Of a stretch of 64,000 nucleotides of DNA, positions 11,605-21,607 are shown in pieces. The notes below the pieces were generated by a model. It was not told where the DNA came from, ran no database searches, and saw nothing but the letters and a program-made list of their open reading frames with translations. The position numbers and the translations under genes were made by a program. This DNA comes from Ipomoea triloba (lineage: Eukaryota > Streptophyta > Magnoliopsida > Solanales > Convolvulaceae). Every line of letters starts with the position of its first letter. Within the stretch, counting starts at the first letter, position 1. Location of the stretch: positions 18,948,035 to 19,012,034 of the forward strand of contig NC_044929.1 of assembly GCF_003576645.1 (NCBI RefSeq), given 5' to 3'.

Positions 11605-11842
11605 TCTCCCAAAAGGTTGAATCCACAACCCTAAGGGCCCCCCACGCCCCGGCCTAACAGAACATGTGGGATGACGTAAATCATGGTAACTTAGTGGCTC
11701 AGCCGATATGGGCCAAATGTCTGTGCACACAACATATTTGCCCACTTTGGGCATAATTCCCACACTGCCGCTGTCAAGTTTCGAACATTGGTCTCTTCTC
11801 TCAAATGCTACCTATTGAACCACTAAGTTATGCCCGTGCGGG
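11605..11842 (-). mobile_element. tRNA-derived SINE with 17-bp target duplication
   Basis: The same 17 bases, CACCCCCTAAGAGTTCT, lie at 11588-11604 and 11843-11859, a perfect target-site duplication. Read on the minus strand the element begins GCCCGCACGGGCATAACTTA and contains a box A-like CTTAGTGGTTCAATAGG and a box B-like TGTTCGAAAC, as expected of a tRNA-derived Pol III promoter. Related older copies are near 2055-2245 and 26950-27155. Confidence 0.8.
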
Positions 11843-11911
11843 CACCCCCTAAGAGTTCTATTACTACATTCGGAGGGTAATGTCATGAGATATAATAACG
11901 AAAAGAGTTAA

Positions 11912-12285
11912 TTCCATTTTTTTTATCCTAGATTTATGTGTCAATTCACTTTTTAATCTCTTTTTTTTTAAACATCCCATTTGATCCTAATATTATTGTG
12001 GCATGACCATTTTTAGTTCTTCATCAACAAAATCGTTTAAATTTTGTAAAATACAAAGACATTTAGGTCTTCAATTATGAATTTTTATTTGAAAAATTAA
12101 AAATAAGTCAACCACTTTGTATTAAAAAATGTTCGAAATGTCTTTATATTTAACGAAATTTCAACAATTTTGTTGACGGATAACAAAATATGATCATGCC
12201 ACAATAATACTATGACCAAATGGGAATGCTAAAAACGGACTAAAATTTAACTTTCACCTATAAATCTAAAACAAAAATAGCATTA
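11912..12285. mobile_element. Foldback MITE
   Basis: Two arms of roughly 150 nt are inverted complements: CATCCCATTTGATCC with TTGTGGCATGACCATTTT on the left matches GATCATGCCACAATAATA and ACCAAATGGGAATG on the right, and the outer parts (TTTATCCTAGATTTAT against ATAAATCTAAAACAAAAA) also pair. There is no coding. The target duplication was not resolved. Confidence 0.7.
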
Positions 12286-13167
12286 TTATACAAAAATGCA
12301 AAATTTATGAATTTGAGACCAAGTGAACAAGATTGAGGATGCGATGGAATCGTATTTAATGAGGGTATCAATACTCCTCGATTGGGGCCCAAGAAAAGGG
12401 GATCATTTGCACACTATTTAGACTAATTATGGCAACTTGATTTGTCGTCGCCCAAGTTGAAAATTGAAATCAAGAATCCAAGAATTCAATCTCTCCATTT
12501 ATAGACTTATAGTGTTTATTAAGAAATAGAAAGCATTAATGGGTATACGGTATACCTATTAGACTACAATTCTACTTTTGAAAAATCTTAGCTGTAGAAA
12601 AATGTCTCCAAAAACAACGTGCAATGCCTCGGGGAGCCCCTATTGGCTTTAGGCATTTCTCCACTCATGTAGTCCTTCCCCCCTCCATATAAATATATGG
12701 ATAAAACTATATGCAAAAAAGACTTTCCTACAAAATTCAATTTTACATTTTCTATTTTTAGTTATGAAAAATTATAAAATTGTTACTATGTAAATATGAA
12801 TGGTTTAACTACTCGATTTGAACGGTCCATGTAACATGAATAATGATAGGATTTCAACAGAAGTAAAAGAATAAAAAAACAAAACAAAAAACAAAAAACA
12901 AAAAACAAAAAAAAACAAAAAACAAAAATTAAATAAAACAAAACAAAAAAAAAACAAAAATTCAAAAAATACAAACAAAACAAAAAACAAAACAAAACAA
13001 AACAAAAATGCAAATTAGTTACAATTATAACTTGTATATATATACTATACTATATATACTTATTTTCTTATATATTTAATTTACAAATTTACAAATTCTT
13101 TATGACTTTGCTCTCTTAAAAAGAAGAAGAGGAAAAAAAAAAAAAACTCTCCAAGTTGTTGACGACA
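12286..13167. other. Intergenic, includes A/C low-complexity tract
   Basis: No gene is seen. 12869-13008 is a run of AAAACAAAA-type units; its minus-strand open frames are phenylalanine-rich artefacts of that composition. Confidence 0.6.
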
Positions 13168-13172
13168 TTAAT

Positions 13173-13539
13173 TGTAAGACATTTCCCAATATGGGCCTTA
13201 ATAATGTGGTACAAGTGGGCTAGGCCCATTAAACTATAGGTTGGATTGGACATCTAAGTTTAGTCCAATCCATCATATGCCTATATAAGTCTGCATTGAT
13301 GGGATGCAGGACATACAATCATATAGACACCTATAGACATGGTACTCACACTGCTCAGAAAATACCAGGACACCATCTAGGGTTCTGAGTCAAGTGTGAG
13401 ACAAAACGAATAACACAGGCAACACAACAAAGCATCAACTATGGCTGGAGATCAACACGATCTACGCTTCCGCTACTACGAGGTTAGGTTATTCGTAAAT
13501 TCATTATGTATACGTTTAGACAGTATTATTGATCTTACA
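13173..13539 (+). repeat. 5' LTR of the retrotransposon
   Basis: 367 bp, ends TGTAAG...CTTACA. A TATA box (CTATATAAGT, 13281-13290) is a likely Pol II promoter for the element. An ATG at 13441 opens a frame that crosses the LTR end. Confidence 0.95.
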
Positions 13540-13540
13540 T

Positions 13541-13555
13541 TTGGTATCAAGAGCT
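13541..13555 (+). other. Primer-binding site, initiator tRNA-Met type
   Basis: TTGGTATCAAGAGC starts one base after the LTR. The usual plant initiator-Met site is TGGTATCAGAGC; here one extra A is present. It sets the element's orientation as plus strand. Confidence 0.8.
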
Positions 13556-13739
13556 TTTATCAATCTCTACCTGGTTGATTGTTTGCCCTAAAACAATATT
13601 AAATTTTCATATATATTAAGTTTTTTGTATTTGATTTTTGGACAGCTAAATATTATTATTATTGTTATTATTTAGCATTAAGCATGGTTGTAATAATTGG
13701 ATTGCTTAAAAAAAAAAAAAACTGGTTTTTTTTTTTCGT

Positions 13740-14310
13740 TGTTTCTCACCGAGGATCCTGTTCGCCGGAGTTACTCTTTATTGCCATTGTCAACGACGAC
13801 AATTTGGGTGGTTATTTGACGACCTCTATTGGCGGTTATGTGGCGAGATTGACGGAGACATATAAGGATGGTTGCCGGTGTGTCCTCCCTCGCCATTCCT
13901 ACCGGTAGTCAATGGCTTTGGATTTCCTACCGGTGCCTCCGCTGCCTCTCCATCCTCCTTCAGCTGCTGCGTCTCTACGCGGTTCCTCTGGTGGCGGAGG
14001 TGTCGCGAACAACAACGAGGGCTAGCTTCAGGCTGTCGCCGGCGTGACGATGTTGCTATGAGGAGAGCCGGCAGAGCAGAGGCAACCTGGATTCCTCGGC
14101 TACGTTGCTGCCTCTCCATTCTTTCAGGCGATGTCGCTGCCGGTGGCGAACCTGGTGTGTCGCGGATGAGTACGCGGTCGACGGCGGTTGGCGTTGGCGT
14201 TTGGCATCGCGGTTTGGCGGACGGTTTGCGTTACTTTCCCCTCCGATCGCTGGCTACCATGTAGAACGGCGGCTCTGCTTCTTCCCTTCTTCATCGGCGC
14301 CAGTTCGTAC
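13740..14310. other. GC-rich island inside the LTR retrotransposon
   Basis: About 570 bp much richer in G+C than the rest of the element, with CGCCGG, CGACGAC and GGCGGAGG motifs. Open frames exist on both strands (for example a 130-residue one from 13872), but none resembles a protein I recognise. It could be a decayed gag remnant or a captured host gene fragment. Confidence 0.45.
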
Positions 14311-14399
14311 GCAGAAGTACGCTAATTTCCATTTTTTAAAAAAATTAAATGCAATTATCTTTTATTTACCATATATTTTATTTACCTTATTGATAATTA

Positions 14400-14700
14400 C
14401 TTATTAAATATGGTAAATGGTAATTATATTAGATTTAATATTGCCATAGTAATGTTACCTTAATTACATATTAATTTTGGTAATGGTGATTATTTAGTTT
14501 ATTATTGCCATATTTATATTACCTTAATTAATTTGTATATTATTTTTGCAAATGGTAATTATATAGTAATATGATACATATTAATTTTGGTAAATGGTAA
14601 TTATTTGGTTTAATATTGCCATATTAATATTACCTTAATTAATATTGTATATTATTTTTGGCAATGGTAAATGTATGGTAATTGCTTGTTTTGAAATATT
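14400..14700. repeat. Degenerate tandem repeats, TGGTAATTAT / ATTGCCATA units
   Basis: About three units of ~100-110 bp, each running from GGTAAATGGTAATTAT through TTTAATATTGCCATA to ATTACCTTAATTA. They belong to the non-coding interior of the retrotransposon. Confidence 0.7.
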
Positions 14701-15281
14701 TAATACCCTTTAATTTTTTTTTTCCTTCATTATGGTATTAAATTCATAATTAAATTATTATTCAATTTTGAACAAATTATTAAGTTTTAATTTGTTTGAA
14801 TTTTAATTTTAATATTGAATATTCAGTTTAAATTGTATTCAGTGTTACAGTTTAAATATTTAATTGTGGAGTTTGAGTTCGTAATATGCATAATCTGAGC
14901 ATGCTATATATATGTTTTTCTTTATTGCACTAATTATACTAGTTGATTGTTATATTTAAATCCATAGAAAAGCATGTTCATTAAGATTGAATTTAGAGCC
15001 TTTTAGGACTGAATTATATACTTATTATGCATGTTTTAGTGCCTTTTAGGTGAATTTAGTGCCTTTAAGAATAGATTATGCATATTCTTACTTTTTCAGT
15101 CAATACTCCACTTCTTTTGGAGGATTTCAAAGCACATAAAGTACATAAAACTTTTCATAGTACTACCCTATTTAAAGCCTTATCCTTAGGTGAATCTACA
15201 TTCTTATAGATCAACCAAACGATTTTAATTCAAAAAATATGAGAACACATGATTTAGGGAAGTTTCTTGGGGAGGAACACT

Positions 15282-15740
15282 AGTTTTATGGCCCTGGCTT
15301 AAAACGCCTTGCTGGTTGAAACTGCCATAGTGCCTTCAGCCATATTGCTACTAGTCCCCTTGCGACGCTACTCTGTCTAAGGAGTTGGTTTTTAATGGAG
15401 CCTTAGCACCAACCAACTTTCCTGGGAGTATACCTAAGGATTGTCTATCATGTTTTGGTTTAATTTGTTTGATTAGGCTTTAAATACCCTTGCCATTGTG
15501 ATTATGTTCAGTTTTGGTCAATTAAAGAGTAGCTACAGCATCTTTAATTTACTTAAATTACATATTAAGGATTAATCACATAAAGTTTAGGCAAGAAACC
15601 TTGTAGTTAACTCTGCATTATATAACGAAATTTAGCCCACAGGCAATTTTGTTATATATTTAAAGGGTTAATTAGGATAAAATACTAAGCTATGATCATA
15701 TTTTGCCCAATGCGAATATGCATCAGCATATAGCTTAGTA
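15282..15740 (+). repeat. Ancient internal repeat of the retrotransposon, unit A
   Basis: Shares a collinear series of motifs with 20127-20600: CTAGTTTTATGGC, ACTAGTCCCCTT, CCTTGCCA, AGTAGCTACAGCATC, ATCACATAAAG, TTTAGCCCACAGGCAAT and CTATGATCAT. The similarity is patchy and the spacing varies, so the copies are old. The sequence is repeated at 18289-18590 after a single-N join. Confidence 0.65.
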
Positions 15741-16025
15741 GTTTTGTCATTAAGGGTGGATAAACCTTACCCAAACCGTACCCATTCCGTTTCCACCATT
15801 CAGTTTTGGTAATATTATGTACTTCAGTTACTCTCTCTCTCTCTATTATGTGTCTTAAAAATCCTCACCAAGCCTTAAGTTAACCGCTTATTTGGACTAG
15901 TCACATATGGTATCTTTACAAATATGGAAACATTAAGAAGGTGTCTTACCATAATTTGGTTGCCATTGTTAAATATTAATGGTGGTTATAATGTTGATTA
16001 TTACCATCAAATATGTTAATTAATG

Positions 16026-16634
16026 AAACCTGATGGATCTCAGCGCTGCACTATGCTTACTTCCCAGGGTCCCGTGACTGTCGAAAGTCAAGCACGCTTA
16101 ACCACAGAGTTCTTTGGCTATCTGGTTGCCATATCCTACTTAAAACCAATTGGTGATAGGTAGGTGGACATTAACCATTTAACCACATCCCTCCATGGTA
16201 AGCCACAGCGCCACGTCTCGAATCGAGCAGGGGCTGAACTCGACCAACCCCGCCGACGCCCAACAATCCCCCTCCCAACACTTGCATCAACCTTTGATCA
16301 CCAAGCCCAGCTATGCAGCATGCCTGACTCGGTCCGCCTGACCTATGCCCACATCCCACCTGGAACTGGACTCGGCTTTCGCCTCGCCATCAATTCGAAC
16401 CCGTGACCTACTCTGATACCAATTGATGGATCTCAGCGCTGCACTATGCTTTCAAGCACGCTTAACCACAGAGTTCTTTGGCTATCTGGTTGCCATATCC
16501 TACTTAAAACCAATTGGTGATAGGTAGGTGGACATTAACCATTTAACCACATCCCTCCATGGTAAGCCACAGCGCCACGTCTCGAATCGAGTAGGGGCTG
16601 AACTCGGCCAACCCTGCCGACGCCCAACAAAACC
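16026..16634 (-). mobile_element. Cassandra-type TRIM retrotransposon, complete, nested
   Basis: Lies in minus orientation between two AAACC target duplications (16026-16030 and 16630-16634). LTRs are 16031-16265 (235 bp) and 16424-16629 (206 bp), reading TGTTGGGCG...GATCCATCA on the minus strand. A primer-binding site (TTGGTATCAGAG on the minus strand, 16411-16423) adjoins the 16424 LTR, and a purine tract (GGGAGGGGGAT, 16266-16277) adjoins the other. The LTRs contain GGTTAAGCGTGCTTG, which matches the conserved part of plant 5S rRNA; this 5S-derived segment defines Cassandra. It has no coding capacity, as normal for a TRIM. The empty site survives at about 17355-17361. Confidence 0.92.
16089..16103 (-). 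promoter_or_regulatory. 5S-rRNA-like Pol III box A in the TRIM LTR
   Basis: On the minus strand GGTTAAGCGTGCTTG matches 5S rRNA around its box A. A degenerate CCTGGGAAGT about 30 bases further on matches the box C end. The other LTR keeps the first part at 16453-16467 but lacks 29 bp covering the second. Confidence 0.8.
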
Positions 16635-17006
16635 ATTAATATTAATATGGTATTCAGTTATAAATCCTGAATTGTTTCCAATTAAGTTTATGTGACAGTG
16701 TTCCAGTTAAGAAAATATTTTGGTCATTATTATATTCTTGGCATTTTTCGGACTTTAAATTTTATTAAGTTTCAAAATTATATCCGAGAATGTTTCTACA
16801 GTTAGTGGTTTTAACTATTGTTTTTTTTTATATTTAGTCTCCTATTTAATGTGATAATAATATTATGGCTATTGCTTTTTTATTATTTGTAATTTGCCAT
16901 TAATGATAATAATATTATTAATTGGGTTATGGAGAATCAATTCAGTAATTTTGGAAAAACATATTTACTAAGGCAACTGGCTATTGCCACTAATCGCATA
17001 ATTCTT

Positions 17007-18287
17007 ATAAAATACTAAGCTATGATCATATTTTGCCCAATGCGAATATGCATCAGCATATAGCTTAGTAGTTTTGTCATTAAGGGTGGATAAACCTTAC
17101 CCAAACCGTACCCATTCCGTTTCCACCATTCAGTTTTGGTAATATTATGTACTTCAGTTACTCTCTCTCTCTCTATTATGTGTCTTAAAAATCCTCACCA
17201 AGCCTTAAGTTAACCGCTTATTTGGACTAGTCACATATGGTATCTTTACAAATATGGAAACATTAAGAAGGTGTCTTACCATAATTTGGTTGCCATTGTT
17301 AAATATTAATGGTGGTTATAATGTTGATTATTACCATCAAATATTTTAATTAATGAAACCGTTAATGTTAATATGGTATTCAGTTATAAATACTGAATTG
17401 TTTGCAATTAAGTTTATGTGACAATGTTCTAGTAAAGAAAATATTTTGGTCATTATTATATTCTTGACATTTTTAGGACTTTAAATTTTATTAAGTTTCA
17501 AAATTATATCCGAGAATGTTTCTACGGTTAGTGGTTTTAGCTTTTGTTTTTCCATATTTAGTCTCCTATTTAATGTGATAATATTATTATGGCTATTGCT
17601 TTTTGGATTATTTGTAATTTGCCATTAATGATAATAATATTATTAATTGGGTTATGGAGAATCAATTTAGTAATTTTGGAAAAACGTATTTGCTAAGGCA
17701 ACTGGCAATTGCCACTAATTGCATAATTCTTTAAGTTCTTTGAATTATGATTTTAGTACGTTAGGCCCATAATTGATTAAGTATGAATAATTATTTAGTG
17801 TAAAATTCACACTTTGTAGTTGGTTCATATTTTTCAGTTAGTTTTATACATTCAATCACATTAAGTGCATAATATTAAGTTTAATTATGCAATTTTAGTT
17901 TGTGAGAGTTTAATTTACAAATGACAATATATACTTTTGGTTAGGTATTGTTGAAATTTGTAAATTCGGTCTATTTCTCATAAATTTGATTTTTATATTA
18001 AACCATTTTTTTCATGGGCTTAAAGTTTAAAATTTCAAAGTATATATCCATTATGTCATTATTAAAAATGTTGGGTCTCTTTGATTTGGACTCATATTAG
18101 CATTTGGATATTAATTCTATATTTTGAAAGCTCATATTAAAAATTGTTTTAAGTTATGCAATTTGTTTGGAATATATGAGTTTAATGCCTACTTTTATGC
18201 ATATTAATTTGTCCAACGCATAATATTTTGTTATGCAAAATATTTTTTTTTTATTATGCCTTTAGCAATGCATAAATTTAGGATGGA
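17007..18287 (+). repeat. Direct repeat, second copy; recurs at 18517-19797
   Basis: Begins with ATAAAATACTAAGC and runs to the single-N join at 18288. It reappears, apparently unchanged, at 18517-19797 (offset 1510). The empty TRIM insertion site lies in it. Confidence 0.8.
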
Positions 18288-18288
18288 N
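18288..18288. other. Single-N contig join; sequence rewinds to 15449
   Basis: The bases after the N (CATGTTTTGGTTTAATTTG) repeat 15449 onward (offset 2840). From about 18517 they follow 17007 onward (offset 1510). This is best read as an unmerged overlap between two contigs. Confidence 0.85.
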
Positions 18289-19747
18289 CATGTTTTGGTT
18301 TAATTTGTTTGATTAGGCTTTAAATACCCTTGCCATTGTGATTATGTTCAGTTTTGGTCAATTAAAGAGTAGCTACAGCATCTTTAATTTACTTAAATTA
18401 CATATTAAGGATTAATCACATAAAGTTTAGGCAAGAAACCTTGTAGTTAACTCTGCATTATATAACGAAATTTAGCCCACAGGCAATTTTGTTATATATT
18501 TAAAGGGTTAATTAGGATAAAATACTAAGCTATGATCATATTTTGCCCAATGCGAATATGCATCAGCATATAGCTTAGTAGTTTTGTCATTAAGGGTGGA
18601 TAAACCTTACCCAAACCGTACCCATTCCGTTTCCACCATTCAGTTTTGGTAATATTATGTACTTCAGTTACTCTCTCTCTCTCTATTATGTGTCTTAAAA
18701 ATCCTCACCAAGCCTTAAGTTAACCGCTTATTTGGACTAGTCACATATGGTATCTTTACAAATATGGAAACATTAAGAAGGTGTCTTACCATAATTTGGT
18801 TGCCATTGTTAAATATTAATGGTGGTTATAATGTTGATTATTACCATCAAATATTTTAATTAATGAAACCGTTAATGTTAATATGGTATTCAGTTATAAA
18901 TACTGAATTGTTTGCAATTAAGTTTATGTGACAATGTTCTAGTAAAGAAAATATTTTGGTCATTATTATATTCTTGACATTTTTAGGACTTTAAATTTTA
19001 TTAAGTTTCAAAATTATATCCGAGAATGTTTCTACGGTTAGTGGTTTTAGCTTTTGTTTTTCCATATTTAGTCTCCTATTTAATGTGATAATATTATTAT
19101 GGCTATTGCTTTTTGGATTATTTGTAATTTGCCATTAATGATAATAATATTATTAATTGGGTTATGGAGAATCAATTTAGTAATTTTGGAAAAACGTATT
19201 TGCTAAGGCAACTGGCAATTGCCACTAATTGCATAATTCTTTAAGTTCTTTGAATTATGATTTTAGTACGTTAGGCCCATAATTGATTAAGTATGAATAA
19301 TTATTTAGTGTAAAATTCACACTTTGTAGTTGGTTCATATTTTTCAGTTAGTTTTATACATTCAATCACATTAAGTGCATAATATTAAGTTTAATTATGC
19401 AATTTTAGTTTGTGAGAGTTTAATTTACAAATGACAATATATACTTTTGGTTAGGTATTGTTGAAATTTGTAAATTCGGTCTATTTCTCATAAATTTGAT
19501 TTTTATATTAAACCATTTTTTTCATGGGCTTAAAGTTTAAAATTTCAAAGTATATATCCATTATGTCATTATTAAAAATGTTGGGTCTCTTTGATTTGGA
19601 CTCATATTAGCATTTGGATATTAATTCTATATTTTGAAAGCTCATATTAAAAATTGTTTTAAGTTATGCAATTTGTTTGGAATATATGAGTTTAATGCCT
19701 ACTTTTATGCATATTAATTTGTCCAACGCATAATATTTTGTTATGCA

Positions 19748-19925
19748 AAATATTTTTTTTTTATTATGCCTTTAGCAATGCATAAATTTAGGATGGTTTT
19801 TTTTATTATGCCTTTAGCAATGCATAAATTTAGGATGGATTTTTTTATTATGCCTTTAGCAATGCATAAATTTAGGATGGAATTATATATTATGCCTTTA
19901 GCAATGCATAAATTTAGGATGGAAT
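19748..19925 (+). repeat. ~42-bp tandem array, four units
   Basis: Four units of TTATTATGCCTTTAGCAATG followed by CATAAATTTAGGATGG. After the next join only one unit is present (about 21620-21665), so the array marks where the assembly broke. Confidence 0.85.
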
Positions 19926-20126
19926 TATATTAGTTCCTAATTAAATTGGACTTATGCATAAACTTTAGTTACGGTAGTGCCTGATCTTAGCACATTTGGT
20001 CAGTTGATTTAGTTCACCCATTTAAGCTTTAATCATAGGTGAACCATGCAATTTTGGTGTATACCCTACAATTTTAGGTTTATACCCCCAGACAGTTATA
20101 CATTGAGTACATATGAATTGATGAGG

Positions 20127-21025
20127 GATACTAGTTTTATGGCAATGACTTAAGAACATCTTGTGCCACTAGTCCCCTTAAATATCATATATTTGGATTT
20201 TTCCATCACAATCTGGTATAATTTGTTTGTTAAAATTTTTTTTTATTCCTTGCCAATGTGATTTGATTTCAGTTCATTAAAGAATAGCCATAGCATCTTT
20301 AATTTACTGATTTCTCTTAAATTTGAATCACATAAAGGTTAGGCAATGAATTGATAATTGTCTAGTGATCTTATAATTTTAATTTGGTTGGGGAGTAGCC
20401 ACAGCATCCTTTAATCAGTTAAAATTATATATTGAGCAGTTTATCTTGATCACATAAAGTTTTAGACATATCATTTGTGATTAATTGTATTTAATATGAT
20501 GGAATTTAGCCCACAGGCAATTTCATTATATTTGTATGATTAATTAGGATTAAATACTGGACTATGATCATAATTTAGCCCACAGGCAATTATTTATCAG
20601 AATATAGTTTAGTAGTTTTATCAGTGATGATGGAAACAAATAAATTTATTTAGTTTATGATTATTTCCATCTCTATCATAAAGTTTAATTTTATGATGCA
20701 AACTTTAGATCATATTTCTTAATTTACCCACAGGGATTAAGAAAAGGAACATGATTTCTTAAGTTTTATCATAATAGTTGTAATGAATCTCGTTGATTAA
20801 AACTTTAGCCTACAGGCAAGTCTTATATCACTTGATTCTTCAACTCATTTGATAATTGTTTCATCATAAAATTTCAGTTGGATCTAATTGAGTAAAGCTT
20901 TAGCCCACAGGCAAGTTTTATGTCTCTAGATTCTTTTGTTTATTTAATAATTGAGATGAAATTTTATCATAAGGGTTTTAATTGAATTTAATAGAATTAA
21001 AACTTTAGCCCACAAGCAAATTTTA
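20127..21025 (+). repeat. Ancient internal repeat unit B with TTTAGCCCACAGGCAA series
   Basis: Collinear with 15282-15740 in its first half. The motif TTTAGCCCACAGGCAA or a close variant recurs at about 20505, 20574, 20803, 20899 and 21004, with a weaker form at 20722. Each sits in a unit that also has a run like TTTTATCATAA. There is no open reading frame. Confidence 0.7.
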
Positions 21026-21606
21026 TGTCAATAAATCCATCACCATTAGATAATAATTTTATCACAATTTCTTAGAATTTATAAATTTAGTTAAATTATA
21101 CTTCTAAGTTTTCATGGTTTGCATTGGCAAAACATGTATTTAGTTACTTCCCAAAATTTAACCACTTTTATTAATTATTTCGCGAATCTTGCTCGGTTAT
21201 TTGGACTAACTGTAGTAAGTTACGTGATATATTTGATATACCTCTTTTGGTTTTCAAGAATAAAAATGTACCTCTTCGAGCCAAATTCCAACTTGGTTTT
21301 GAAAAGTGTATTTTAGTATATCCAACTAATGGTGGGGAATTATATCTTTATTATTTAGTTGGATTGGAACCAAATATTGATTATTTAGTATGCCCAACTA
21401 ATGGTGGGGAATTATATATCTTCATTATTTAGTTGGTCAAATCAATTATGACTACGTATATCATTAATTCTGCTGAAGAATATTTTAATCAGTGGGAGTG
21501 ATAATTTAGAAAAAGATCATTAAGATGCTGCATTAAGAAATTCCACAAGTATTAATCTTGTATTTGTTCATATAAATTCATAAGTTCAAATTATTGAACA
21601 TTTGGT

Positions 21607-21607
21607 N
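21607..21607. other. Single-N contig join; sequence rewinds to 19739
   Basis: Bases after the N (TGTTATGCAAAATATTTT) repeat 19739 onward. 21664-23349 then equals about 19921-21606 at an offset of 1743, apparently without change. The sequence before the N ends ACATTTGGT, and the second copy continues past that point, as expected of overlapping contigs. Confidence 0.88.

Larger units (their letters stand above)
15690..17006 (+). repeat. Direct repeat, first copy (interrupted by the TRIM)
   Basis: 15690-16030 matches 17010-17360 almost perfectly (one difference seen), whereas 16633-17006 matches 17361-17740 with clearly more differences. The Cassandra-type element sits between these two parts. 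The uneven divergence suggests gene conversion or a chimeric assembly rather than a simple tandem duplication. Confidence 0.7.

Noticed and set aside
12786..13013. Phenylalanine-rich minus-strand frames
   Set aside because: Translations of an AAAAC low-complexity tract, with no family and no conservation.
13826..14264. Frames of 97 and 130 codons in the GC-rich island
   Set aside because: They overlap on opposite strands, are rich in R, S, P and C as expected from composition, and match no family I know.
16164..16406. 80-codon frame and its antisense in the TRIM
   Set aside because: TRIM elements are non-coding; the frame crosses an LTR and the internal region and reflects higher G+C.
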